Of a DNA stretch of 30,362 nt, positions 20,789 through 29,195 are shown piece after piece. Position numbers and translations under genes: made by a program. The number at the start of each line of letters is the position of its first letter. The stretch's first letter is position 1. The notes under the pieces are model-generated. The model was not told the origin of the DNA. It did no database searches and was given only the letters and a program-made list of their open reading frames with translations. Source of the DNA: Candidatus Aerophobetes bacterium Ae_b3b (GTDB lineage: Bacteria > Aerophobota > Aerophobia > Aerophobales > AE-B3A); NCBI GenBank assembly GCA_005223085.1, contig NJBP01000025.1:1-30362 (forward strand), read 5' to 3'.

Positions 20789-21987
20789 ACCGTAAAACCA
20801 TAATTCCCATTGGTCCTTACCATCCTTTGCAGGAAGAACCAGAGTTTTTTGAGCTGGAAATGGAAGGGGAAAAAGTTATTGATATTAATGTTCATATCGG
20901 ATACAATCACCGCTCCATAGAAAAAATAGCCGAGTCAAAGACTTTTGATCAAATGGTTTTTCTAGTAGAGAGAATCTGCGGGATATGTTCTACCTCTCAT
21001 CCCATTGCCAACTGTAATGCTGTGGAGGACTTAGCCCGAATTGAGATTCCAGAGAGAGCCAGGTATATAAGAAGTATAGTGGGGGAACTGGAAAGGCTTC
21101 ATTCGCATCTTCTATGGGCCGGATTAGCCGGACATTTCATTGGATACAATACTCTCTGGATGTGGATCTGGAAATATCGGGAGCCAATCCTGGAAATTTT
21201 TGAAGCCGTTACCGGTAACAGAAACCATTATGCCATGATGATCCCGGGAGGTGTGCGGCGAGATATAAAGGAGGAAGATATTCCCTTTCTTTCGAAAGGT
21301 CTGGATGAGGCCGAGCGAAAAATTGATATGGTAACCAAAGCAGTTCTGGATGATCCCGTACTAGCTGCTCGCCTTAAGGGAGTAGGAATTCTCTCCCGAG
21401 AGGATGCCATTAACTACTGTGCTGTAGGACCTACAGCCAGAGCCTCAGGAATACCCATTGATGTCAGACGGGATGATCCCTATGCTGCCTACGACCTGGT
21501 GGACTGGAAAATTATTACCCAGGAAGAGGGGGATGTCTTTGCCAAAGTAGTAGTCAGATTGCTTGAGTGTTTTGAATCCATTAAGATTATCCGTCAGTGT
21601 CTAAAGATGCTTCGCACCGTAAAAGGTGAGATTGCGGCCAAGGTTAAGGAAATCCCTCCCGGTGAGGGAATCGGTCATCATGAGGCTCCCAGGGGAGAGG
21701 TCTTTCACTATGTGCGCTCTGATGGATCCAATATGCCCGTCCGACTTAAGGTGAGAGCCCCTACCTATGTAAATCTTCCCACCTGTAAGGCCACCGTGCC
21801 TGGAGAGAGCGTAGCCGATGCTGCCATAATTTTAGCAGCCATTGACCCCTGTTATTGCTGCACTGAGCGAATTGTCACCATAAATAAACGTACCGGTCAG
21901 CGAGAATTAAATGGGCAGGATCTTTTGAGACTATCCCGGAAGAAGACAGAAAAAATTTGCAAGAATATGGGGAGAAGGAATGTCTAG
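20785..21987 (+). CDS. NuoD-like catalytic large subunit of group 4 [NiFe] hydrogenase
   Basis: 400 residues. Both Ni-binding pairs are present: C65/C68 in ERICGICSTSHP and C356/C359 in DPCYCCTER. This identifies an energy-converting hydrogenase, since NuoD of complex I lacks them. A 38-residue Lys/Arg-rich tail after R362 is probably removed by a maturation protease not encoded in the window. The protein reduces protons (or oxidises H2) and its conformational change drives ion transport through the membrane subunits. It overlaps NuoC by 4 bp and the first antiporter-type gene by 8 bp. Confidence 0.94.
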   Translation: MNRKTIIPIGPYHPLQEEPEFFELEMEGEKVIDINVHIGYNHRSIEKIAESKTFDQMVFLVERICGICSTSHPIANCNAVEDLARIEIPERARYIRSIVGELERLHSHLLWAGLAGHFIGYNTLWMWIWKYREPILEIFEAVTGNRNHYAMMIPGGVRRDIKEEDIPFLSKGLDEAERKIDMVTKAVLDDPVLAARLKGVGILSREDAINYCAVGPTARASGIPIDVRRDDPYAAYDLVDWKIITQEEGDVFAKVVVRLLECFESIKIIRQCLKMLRTVKGEIAAKVKEIPPGEGIGHHEAPRGEVFHYVRSDGSNMPVRLKVRAPTYVNLPTCKATVPGESVADAAIILAAIDPCYCCTERIVTINKRTGQRELNGQDLLRLSRKKTEKICKNMGRRNV

Positions 21988-23389
21988 CTGGTATCTAATG
22001 CTGAGTATCTTCGTTCCTTTGCTAGGGTCGCTGTTCTGTCTGGTATTTCCCGGAAAGATCAGGGGTGTCTGGTCAGTCATAGTTGTCTCTCTTTCTTTTG
22101 TTTTTCTTCTTTTCCTGCTTCCCTCCATCATGCTAGGGGAGGTGATAAGAGTTAATCTCGGGGTTTCAGCCACCGGATTTTTCAGCTTTTCCTTCCTTGC
22201 CGATGGAATAAGTCTCATCTTTGCCCTGGTATTTTCCTTCATTGGGATAATTATCCTCTTATACTCCCTAACCTACATAAAGCCTTACCATAATCAGAAG
22301 GAATATTACTTTATAACTACCTTGATGATTGGATCTCTGGTGGGAATTTCATTCTCGGCCAATTTAATGCTGCTTTATATCTTCTGGGAGGTTGCTGCTT
22401 TATCAGCCTGGCGACTTTATGGCTTCTTTAGAGGTAAAAAGGAGGTCATTTTTGCCAACAAGGCATTCTTGCTAACCTTTCTCGGTTCATCTTTTATGCT
22501 TTTAGGATTTATTCTCATTTATCAAGCAAGAGCCACCTTAGACCTGGTAGTTCTTCGAGGACAACCCGTATCTAACTTAGCTCTTTTCTTCATTCTTCTG
22601 GGAATAATTGCTAAATCTGCTACTTTGCCTATTCAAGTATGGATGCCTGATGCTTATTCAGGAGCACCCTCTCCTGTCTGTGCTCTTTCATCGGCCCTCA
22701 TAGCCAAAATTGGGGTCTTTGCTTTTGTGCGAATTTTTCTGTTTACTTTTACCGTTTCCTGGGACTGGATTTTGTGGCTGGCGGTTATTTCTTCGCTCCT
22801 TGGGGCAGCAGCCGCCCTAAGGGAAAAGAACATCAAAAGAATTATCGCTTATTCCACTATATCTCAAATTGGCTTTATCCTTCTGGGCTTGGCTCTAGTG
22901 GGGAAGATTGGACTTTTAGCTGGACTTTTGTACTTTGTTATTCATGCGGTGGGGAAAACTGGTCTTTTCTTAGGGGCTGGGATAGTAGAGCAAAGATGTA
23001 AAGAAGGCAACCTTGACAAACTGGGAGGCCTGGCTAAGGCAATGCCCGTTACCGCGGCAGGATTTCTCTTCTGCAGCCTTTCTATTATGGGCTTTCCTCC
23101 CTTTGGGGGTTTTTATGCCAAGCTCATGGTGATTTTGGCCATAGTGAAAGAAGGCCATTTCTGGATTGCTGGTCTGGCTATATTTACTGCTATCCTCACT
23201 ATGCTCTATCTATTCAGGTTGTTTAATGGAATCTTTTTAGGCCAAAGAGAAATCTCTTTCAGTTCTAAGGGCCGTGGATCTATGGTTGCCTGTGTGCTTT
23301 TTTTAGGCATTGTCTCTTTAGCTATAGGCCTTTTTATTGGCCAGCTCCTGGGTCTACCCAACATTGCAGTAGCCCAGATTTTCAGATGA
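21980..23389 (+). CDS. NuoM/NuoN-like antiporter-type membrane subunit
   Basis: 469 residues, about 13-14 hydrophobic helices, of the proton-conducting antiporter family. Key charges are present: E137 in LYIFWEVAAL (TM5 Glu), K212 in IIAKSATLPIQVWMPDAYSG (TM7 Lys), and Lys in LIAKIG and HAVGKTG further on. These support a working ion channel. The start overlaps NuoD; GAGAAGGA precedes ATG. It is an additional channel beyond the single MrpD-type one found in classical Mbh, and the gene is absent from the Mrp block further on. Confidence 0.9.
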   Translation: MSSWYLMLSIFVPLLGSLFCLVFPGKIRGVWSVIVVSLSFVFLLFLLPSIMLGEVIRVNLGVSATGFFSFSFLADGISLIFALVFSFIGIIILLYSLTYIKPYHNQKEYYFITTLMIGSLVGISFSANLMLLYIFWEVAALSAWRLYGFFRGKKEVIFANKAFLLTFLGSSFMLLGFILIYQARATLDLVVLRGQPVSNLALFFILLGIIAKSATLPIQVWMPDAYSGAPSPVCALSSALIAKIGVFAFVRIFLFTFTVSWDWILWLAVISSLLGAAAALREKNIKRIIAYSTISQIGFILLGLALVGKIGLLAGLLYFVIHAVGKTGLFLGAGIVEQRCKEGNLDKLGGLAKAMPVTAAGFLFCSLSIMGFPPFGGFYAKLMVILAIVKEGHFWIAGLAIFTAILTMLYLFRLFNGIFLGQREISFSSKGRGSMVACVLFLGIVSLAIGLFIGQLLGLPNIAVAQIFR

Positions 23390-23396
23390 GGTAAAA

Positions 23397-25322
23397 ATGA
23401 GTTCCCATATTCTCCTATATCCTCTGTTTTTACCGCTGATAGCCGGGATTGCATGCCTTTTAATCCCTAGGAAGGGAATAAAAGAGGGTCTTTCTATAGT
23501 GGTGAGCTTGACTGCTTTCATTTTAGCTCTCATTATCTTTACTGCTAAGGAGCTAGTCTTCACCAGACCCTGGCTTTCCATCCTGGGAGGAATAAACTTT
23601 TCCCTGCGAAGTTATCACTTTTCCTCCTTTATCCTTGTTTTTCTCACCCTTTTTGGCTTCCTGATCTGCCTTTATTCAGCAAAGTTCATGAGCGGGAGAA
23701 AAAGGTTAAGGGAATATTATGCCTATCTTTTATGGACGATTGGTGCCTCCAGTGGAGCTATTTTAGCCAATAACTTTATTCTATTCCTCGTGTTCTGGGG
23801 AGCTCTGGCTCTATTACTATATGGTCTTCTTTCTCTTGGTTCTTATCGATTAGCTACTAAAGGGATATTTATCATTGGAGCAGCCGATTTTGCCTTCATT
23901 CTGGGAGTGCTCTTCCTTTATAAGCTCAGCGGAACTTTCCAGATGAACCAACTGGGTCCTATTTCTCTTACCAGTCCTCTCTCCATTAGTGCTTTTATCT
24001 TGCTCATGATAGGAGCTATGGCCAAAGCAGGGACTATGCCTTTCCACACCTGGATACCCGATGCGGCAGAAGAGGCTCCTCTACCGGTAATGGCTCTCTT
24101 GCCTGCTTCTCTGGATAAACTCCTCGGTATTTATCTTTTGTCCCGGATTTGTCTGGACTTCTTTAGATTGATCCCTAACTCAGGGTTGAGTATTCTCTTG
24201 ATGATCATTGGCTCCTTTACCATCATCGCGGCAGTAATGATGGCCTTAATACAACACAACTTAAAAAGGCTTCTCTCTTATCATGCAGTGAGCCAGGTGG
24301 GATATATGGTTTTGGGTATAGGAACAGGGATTCCAGTAGCGGTAGCAGGGGGGATATTTCACATGTTAAACAATGCCATCTATAAATCGTCCCTTTTTTT
24401 AGGAGGTGGCGCGGTTGAGCACAGGATGAAAACCACCGATCTGGATAGACTGGGAGGTCTGGCTAAGCTAATGCCTGTCACTTTTATCACCTTTTTTATA
24501 GCTGCTCTCTCCATCTCCGGAGTTCCTCCCTTTAATGGCTTTTTTTCAAAATGGATGATCTATCAAGGAGTAGTGGAATTGGGAAAGTTTGGAGGCACAG
24601 GGAATTTATGGATCCTGTGGCTTCTGGCAGCTATGTTCGGCTCAGCTTTAACCTTAGCCAGTTTTATGAAACTTGTCCATGCCACATTCCTGGGTACCTC
24701 TTCCAGTTCCCCGCCAAAAAATGCCTACTCAAGTCCCAAAGAGGTAGGTCTTTCTATGACTATTCCTATGGTGATTCTGGCTTCCCTATGTATTGGCTTT
24801 GGGATCTTTGCTTATCGCCTGCCCCTGAGGTTGTTCATTCTTGCTTCAGTTCCCGGGATACCCTCTCCGGCGGAGTGGATGGGATGGTGGCAGCCAGGTT
24901 TAGCTACTGGCTTGATCATTGTTGGCATTATTATAGGAGCCATAATTTACCTTTTAAGCAAAGTAAGACTGTTTCGTGAAAGTACCTCCTATATCGGGGG
25001 AGAGGAAGTGAGCCCCGAGATGAAGGTCTCCGGGGTTGATTTTTATGATACGGTAAGAAACTTTTCCGGACTGAGCAAGATTTATGAGGCGGCGGAAAAG
25101 AAAAAATTAGATTTTTATGATTGGGGTATGGTGGTCTGTAAGGCCGTGGCCTATATCCTTCAGGTTCTAGATCGAGCCGTAGACTATATCTGGCGGGGCC
25201 TCGCTTATCTAGCCGTTTTAGGAGGAAAGGGAGCGAGCTTCTTGCACAGCGGAATTCTTCATACTTATCTGGCCTGGTGCCTGATAGGTCTTATCCTGTT
25301 GCTTTTAATTTTCTTATTATAG
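23397..25322 (+). CDS. NuoL/MrpA-like antiporter-type subunit with C-terminal extension
   Basis: 641 residues. The 14-helix antiporter core spans about 1-480 with K210 in GAMAKAGTMPFHTWIPDA and HMLNNAIYKSSLFL. The TM5 Glu that is part of the ion path is Gly135 here (LVFWGALAL). Residues 500-641 add a helix, a long amphipathic stretch (VDFYDTVRNFSGLSKI...) and a final helix, as in NuoL/HyfB lateral-helix extensions. The next gene supplies the DUF4040 portion that is fused to this domain in true MrpA, so this looks like a split MrpA. GAGGT precedes ATG. Confidence 0.9.
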   Translation: MSSHILLYPLFLPLIAGIACLLIPRKGIKEGLSIVVSLTAFILALIIFTAKELVFTRPWLSILGGINFSLRSYHFSSFILVFLTLFGFLICLYSAKFMSGRKRLREYYAYLLWTIGASSGAILANNFILFLVFWGALALLLYGLLSLGSYRLATKGIFIIGAADFAFILGVLFLYKLSGTFQMNQLGPISLTSPLSISAFILLMIGAMAKAGTMPFHTWIPDAAEEAPLPVMALLPASLDKLLGIYLLSRICLDFFRLIPNSGLSILLMIIGSFTIIAAVMMALIQHNLKRLLSYHAVSQVGYMVLGIGTGIPVAVAGGIFHMLNNAIYKSSLFLGGGAVEHRMKTTDLDRLGGLAKLMPVTFITFFIAALSISGVPPFNGFFSKWMIYQGVVELGKFGGTGNLWILWLLAAMFGSALTLASFMKLVHATFLGTSSSSPPKNAYSSPKEVGLSMTIPMVILASLCIGFGIFAYRLPLRLFILASVPGIPSPAEWMGWWQPGLATGLIIVGIIIGAIIYLLSKVRLFRESTSYIGGEEVSPEMKVSGVDFYDTVRNFSGLSKIYEAAEKKKLDFYDWGMVVCKAVAYILQVLDRAVDYIWRGLAYLAVLGGKGASFLHSGILHTYLAWCLIGLILLLLIFLL

Positions 25323-25330
25323 AGGAGAAA

Positions 25331-25858
25331 ATGTTACCACTTTATTTATTATTATTCTTAATGATCCTTGGGTCATTAGTAGCTGTCCATACCAGAACCC
25401 TTCTTTCGGCTGTTATCTCCTTATCACTGGTCGGGCTAGTTTTGTGTGTAACCTTCCTTTACCTTCAGACTCCTGACATTGCCATCACTCAGATTATAGT
25501 AGAGATTGTGGCTCTGGTTATTTTAATTAGAGCCGTAGCTACAGGAAAGGAAGTAAGTGATATTAAGGGGAAAAAAGAGGTCTTTAGCCTGGTAGCCGTG
25601 ATCGCCTTTATTGTTATTTTCGGATATTTCGCCTACCAGGCTCTCACCTTTATTGAATTTCCCAAATTTGGCTATCCCCTGATGAGAGTATCTCAATTTT
25701 ACGTTGAGGAGGGATTGAAAAAGACAGGTTCGGCAAATCTTATTACTTCAGTAGTATTAGGATTCAGGGCTTACGATACCTTAGGAGAGGTAACGGTTCT
25801 CTTTGCCGCCGTCCTGGGAACCCTAGTAATCTTAAGAGGGGTGGGAAGGAAAAAATGA
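25331..25858 (+). CDS. DUF4040/MbhD-MbhE-type membrane subunit
   Basis: 175-residue membrane protein combining two pieces normally found at the C-terminus of MrpA: a DUF4040 part with LQTPDIAITQIIVEIVAL (acidic residue in a membrane helix) and an MbhE-like part with ANLITSVVLGFRAYDTLGE. Helices at about 2-22, 24-45, 50-66, 78-99 and 132-170. Start at ATG 25331 behind GAGGAG; an earlier in-frame codon inside the previous gene has no site. In Mbh this pair helps form the Na+ pathway. Confidence 0.88.
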   Translation: MLPLYLLLFLMILGSLVAVHTRTLLSAVISLSLVGLVLCVTFLYLQTPDIAITQIIVEIVALVILIRAVATGKEVSDIKGKKEVFSLVAVIAFIVIFGYFAYQALTFIEFPKFGYPLMRVSQFYVEEGLKKTGSANLITSVVLGFRAYDTLGEVTVLFAAVLGTLVILRGVGRKK

Positions 25859-26301
25859 AAGGAATGACCATAATCGTAAAAACCATAACTAAATTTCTTT
25901 CTCCTCTAATTATCCTCTTTGGTGTCTATATCGTGCTGCATGGACATCTTACTCCGGGAGGAGGATTTCCTGGAGGAGTGATGATTGCCTCTTGTTTTAT
26001 TCTTCTTACTCTAGCTTACGGAAAGGAGATTGCTTATAAAAAATTAAAAAGATCAACCAGTTCTGTAATAGAAAGCTTAGGTGTCCTCATCTTTCTTATT
26101 CTTGCCCTTCTGGGAATTTTCGTGGGGGGCTACTTTTTCTTGAACTTTCTTCCCCTGGGACATCCTTTGAAAATAATTAGTGCCGGTATTATTCCTCTTT
26201 GTTATATCGGTGTGGGACTGGAGGTGGCAGGAGCAATATTTGCCGTATTTTTGGCCCTGGTTCTCTTCAAAGCTGGTGAAGAGAAGGAGAAGCCCCAATG
26301 A
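25855..26301 (+). CDS. mnhB: MrpB/MnhB-like subunit
   Basis: 148 residues, four hydrophobic helices. The family signature HGHLTPGGGFPGGVM follows the first helix (residues 29-43). It overlaps the DUF4040 gene and the next gene by 4 bp each (ATGA), so it is translationally coupled on both sides. In Mrp antiporters and Mbh this subunit packs with MrpC and the DUF4040 part to form the proposed Na+ site. Confidence 0.92.
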   Translation: MKGMTIIVKTITKFLSPLIILFGVYIVLHGHLTPGGGFPGGVMIASCFILLTLAYGKEIAYKKLKRSTSSVIESLGVLIFLILALLGIFVGGYFFLNFLPLGHPLKIISAGIIPLCYIGVGLEVAGAIFAVFLALVLFKAGEEKEKPQ

Positions 26302-26633
26302 TATTTTTCTTGTGCTTTGTAATTTTTCTTATTGGCCTTTACTGTGTTATTGTCAAAAAGAATATCTTAAAAATAGTGATAGGAATAGCCATTATGGAAT
26401 ATGCGGTGAATCTTTTTTTAATTCTTCTGGGCTATCGCTGGGAAGGAGTCCCGGCCATAGTAACAGAGACAGTTACCCAGGCAAAGTTTGTTGATCCTCT
26501 GCCCCAGGCACTGGTTCTCACGGCTATAGTTATAAGTATAGCTACCTTAGCCCTGATGGTATCTCTTTGTATCCGAATTCACCAGAGATATAAAACATTT
26601 GATATAACCAAAATTCGCAGGTTAAAAGGATAG
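26298..26633 (+). CDS. mnhC: MrpC/MnhC (NuoK-like) subunit
   Basis: 111 residues with three helices, homologous to NuoK. The first helix runs FFLCFVIFLIGLYCVIVKKN; IAIMEYAVNLFLILLGY carries the membrane Glu conserved in NuoK/MrpC; VDPLPQALVLTAIVI is the typical third-helix start. Overlaps the previous gene by 4 bp and precedes MrpD by 5 bp. Confidence 0.92.
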   Translation: MIFFLCFVIFLIGLYCVIVKKNILKIVIGIAIMEYAVNLFLILLGYRWEGVPAIVTETVTQAKFVDPLPQALVLTAIVISIATLALMVSLCIRIHQRYKTFDITKIRRLKG

Positions 26634-26638
26634 TCCAA

Positions 26639-28120
26639 ATGAATTTGATCCCCCTCTTTATAGCCGTTCCTTTAGGAGTTGCCTTTATTCTAGCCCTTTT
26701 AGGAAAATTTAAGGAAGTGGTGAGCGATCTTCTGGCAGCTCTTTGTACTCTTAGCCTGGCTATTCTCTCCTTTGTCCTCATTGGTCAACTTAAGACACAC
26801 GGAATCTTTGTCTACACCGTGGGTAAGTGGACTCCACCCTGGGGGATAAATCTGGTTCTCGATGGACTAAGTCTATTGATGTTGATTATTATAAATACGG
26901 TTGCCTTTTTAGTCATCATTTATTCGGTCAGTTACATGAAGAAATTTACCGCTAAGTCTAGATACTATGCTCTATTTTTGCTCATGCTGGCCGGAATGAA
27001 TGGGGTAGTCTTAACGGGAGACTTCTTTAACCTCTTTGTCTTCTCGGAAATTGCCGCTATCTCCTCCTATGCACTGGTGGCTTTTGGAGTAGAGGCAGAG
27101 GAGCTGGAGGCATCCTTCAAGTATATGGTTATGGGATCAATTGCTTCTATTCTTATCCTCTTTTCAGTGGGGTTGCTTTATGGTCTCACCGGAAGCCTTA
27201 ATATGGCTGATGTGGGAAGGATGATTCAGGGAAGAAGGAACGTCCTTCTTTCCTTCTCTATGACTCTCTTTTTAGCTGGTTTTGGACTGAAGGCAGCCGT
27301 AATTCCTTTCCATGCCTGGCTTCCCGATGCTCATCCCAGCGCTCCTGCTCCCATTTCAGCAATGCTGTCCGGGGTTTTGATCAAGGCTCTGGGGGTCTAT
27401 GCCTTGATGCGGATTTTCTTCAATGTCTTCGGTATGGGTCTTCAGCTTTACTGGACCTTTATGATTTTAGGATGCGTCTCTATGATAGGAGGAGGCCTAT
27501 TAGCTTTAAGACAGGAAGACCTCAAAAGGCTCCTTGCCTATTCCTCTATCTCTCAGATTGGCTATATAATTTTGGGTTTGGGATGTGGTAATTACTGGGG
27601 CATTATGGGAGCGCTTTTCCACCTTTTGAATCACGCTTCTTTCAAATCGCTTCTCTTTTTGAATTCCGGCGCGGTGGAATACTCTACCGGAACGAGAAAA
27701 CTGGAGAAGATGGGGGGCTTAAGTAAGGTGATGCCGGTCACAGGGGCTACCTCAACCATTGCCTCTTTATCCATTTCTGGAATTCCTCCTTTTAACGGAT
27801 TCTGGAGTAAGCTCTTCATTATCATCGGCCTTATTCAGGCAGGGCACTTTGTCCTGGCTGTTATAACTATTCTGGCTTCCGTTTTGACCCTGGCCTATTA
27901 CCTGAGGATGCAAAGATACGCCTTTTTTGGAGAACTAAAGGAGGGCCTGGAGAAAATAAAGGAGGCTCCTTTTTTGATGGGTTTTTCCGTGATAGTCCTG
28001 GCCATAATTTGCCTGGGGGTGGGGATTCTCTTTTACCCGGTAATGAAGATCGTACTGGAACCAGCAGTGGAGGTTCTACAGGAAGGGATAAGATATAGCA
28101 GCCTTGTCCTGGGAGGATAA
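26639..28120 (+). CDS. mnhD: MrpD/MnhD-like antiporter subunit
   Basis: 493 residues with about 14 helices. Ion-path residues are present: E137 in LFVFSEIAAISSYAL (TM5), K218 in GFGLKAAVIPFHAWLPDAHP (TM7), K in VLIKALGVY, and HLLNHASFKSLLFL. The LPDAHPSAPAPISAMLSG segment is typical of MrpD/MbhH rather than NuoM. The start site is weak (GGATAGTCC), 5 bp after the previous stop. It is the third antiporter-type subunit of the operon. Confidence 0.93.
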   Translation: MNLIPLFIAVPLGVAFILALLGKFKEVVSDLLAALCTLSLAILSFVLIGQLKTHGIFVYTVGKWTPPWGINLVLDGLSLLMLIIINTVAFLVIIYSVSYMKKFTAKSRYYALFLLMLAGMNGVVLTGDFFNLFVFSEIAAISSYALVAFGVEAEELEASFKYMVMGSIASILILFSVGLLYGLTGSLNMADVGRMIQGRRNVLLSFSMTLFLAGFGLKAAVIPFHAWLPDAHPSAPAPISAMLSGVLIKALGVYALMRIFFNVFGMGLQLYWTFMILGCVSMIGGGLLALRQEDLKRLLAYSSISQIGYIILGLGCGNYWGIMGALFHLLNHASFKSLLFLNSGAVEYSTGTRKLEKMGGLSKVMPVTGATSTIASLSISGIPPFNGFWSKLFIIIGLIQAGHFVLAVITILASVLTLAYYLRMQRYAFFGELKEGLEKIKEAPFLMGFSVIVLAIICLGVGILFYPVMKIVLEPAVEVLQEGIRYSSLVLGG

Positions 28121-28121
28121 A

Positions 28122-28610
28122 GTGAAAAGACTAGCGCTTTTTATTGTCTCATTTCTTTGCTGGATGGTCCTTACCTGGACACTGTACTTGCCTTCAGTTT
28201 TAATCGGGCTGGGCCTAGCTATCCTCGTTAGCTTCTGGTTTGCCGATTTATTCATCCAGGAGCCCCGAAAATTTTTCCAGATCAAACGCCTGGCCTTTTT
28301 CCTTTATTATATACCTATCTTCACCTATTATTGTATTATGGCCAATCTGGATGTTGCTTACCGGGTTCTTCACCCTAGACTTCCCATCAAGCCGGGTATT
28401 GTGAAAGTTAAGACCTCTCTTAAAACCCCGACCGGGAGAGTTGCTCTGGCCAATTCTATTACCCTTACTCCCGGTACTTTATCGGTTGAGATAACTGAGG
28501 AGGGTTATCTTTATGTACACTGGATTATGGTGAGGACAACCGATATAAAAGAGGCTACCGAGAGGATTGTGCGCAAGTTTGAGCCCATTCTTAAGGAGAT
28601 TTTTGAATGA
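28122..28610 (+). CDS. mnhE: MrpE/MnhE-like subunit
   Basis: 162 residues from GTG 28122, 5 bases after GGGAGG and one base after the MrpD stop; a longer frame from TTG 28104 lies inside mnhD and lacks a site. Two to three N-terminal helices precede a cytoplasmic domain with VALANSITLTPGTLSVEI, the MrpE signature. Structural part of the Mrp membrane arm; overlaps mnhF by 4 bp. Confidence 0.92.
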   Translation: MKRLALFIVSFLCWMVLTWTLYLPSVLIGLGLAILVSFWFADLFIQEPRKFFQIKRLAFFLYYIPIFTYYCIMANLDVAYRVLHPRLPIKPGIVKVKTSLKTPTGRVALANSITLTPGTLSVEITEEGYLYVHWIMVRTTDIKEATERIVRKFEPILKEIFE

Positions 28611-28876
28611 TGACCAATGTTCCTTTTATTTTCTCGCTTCTTCTAATTGTCTGCTGTTTTTTATGTCTTTATCGAATCTTCAGAGGTCCCACTTCTGCTG
28701 ACAGAATTGTAGCCGTAGATATTTTAGGAATTCTGGTAGTCGGTTTTTGTGCCCTTTTCGCCGTCTATACTCCCAGAAAATTCTTTATGGATATTGCCAT
28801 TGTCTGGGTTCTTCTAGGCTTTATCGGAGCTTTGGCTCTAGCCAAATATCTGGAGGGTAAGGGATTCGATGAGTGA
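28607..28876 (+). CDS. mnhF: MrpF/MnhF-like subunit
   Basis: 89 residues, three helices, with RGPTSADRIVAVDILG, the MrpF signature including the Asp residues next to helix 2. ATG overlaps the MrpE stop (ATGA). Overlaps mnhG by 8 bp. Confidence 0.92.
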   Translation: MMTNVPFIFSLLLIVCCFLCLYRIFRGPTSADRIVAVDILGILVVGFCALFAVYTPRKFFMDIAIVWVLLGFIGALALAKYLEGKGFDE

Positions 28877-29195
28877 AATAGTGGTAATTTTAGGAAACGT
28901 ATTTATCGTGGTGGGGCTTCTTTTTGATTTACTTGGCTGCATAGGTCTGGTGAGACTACCCGATGTTTATAATCGCCTCCAGGCTTCTACCAAGTGCGTA
29001 ACTCTGGGAACCTGCTTCATTCTCTTTGGAAGCTTTCTCTTAATGGGTTTTTTATGGAAGGCTATCCTGGCCATCGCTTTTGTAGTAATGACTTCACCCA
29101 CTGGAGCCCATGCTATTGCTCATGCCGCTCATCACTCCGGAATCAAGCTCTGGAAGAAGAGCGTGGTGGACAGGTATGAGGAAGACAAAAAATGA
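28869..29195 (+). CDS. mnhG: MrpG/MnhG-like subunit
   Basis: 108 residues, three helices, with GLVRLPDVYNRLQASTK and TSPTGAHAIAHAAHHSG, both characteristic of MrpG. It completes the Mrp set A(split)-B-C-D-E-F-G. Overlaps the NuoI-like gene by 4 bp. Confidence 0.92.
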   Translation: MSEIVVILGNVFIVVGLLFDLLGCIGLVRLPDVYNRLQASTKCVTLGTCFILFGSFLLMGFLWKAILAIAFVVMTSPTGAHAIAHAAHHSGIKLWKKSVVDRYEEDKK

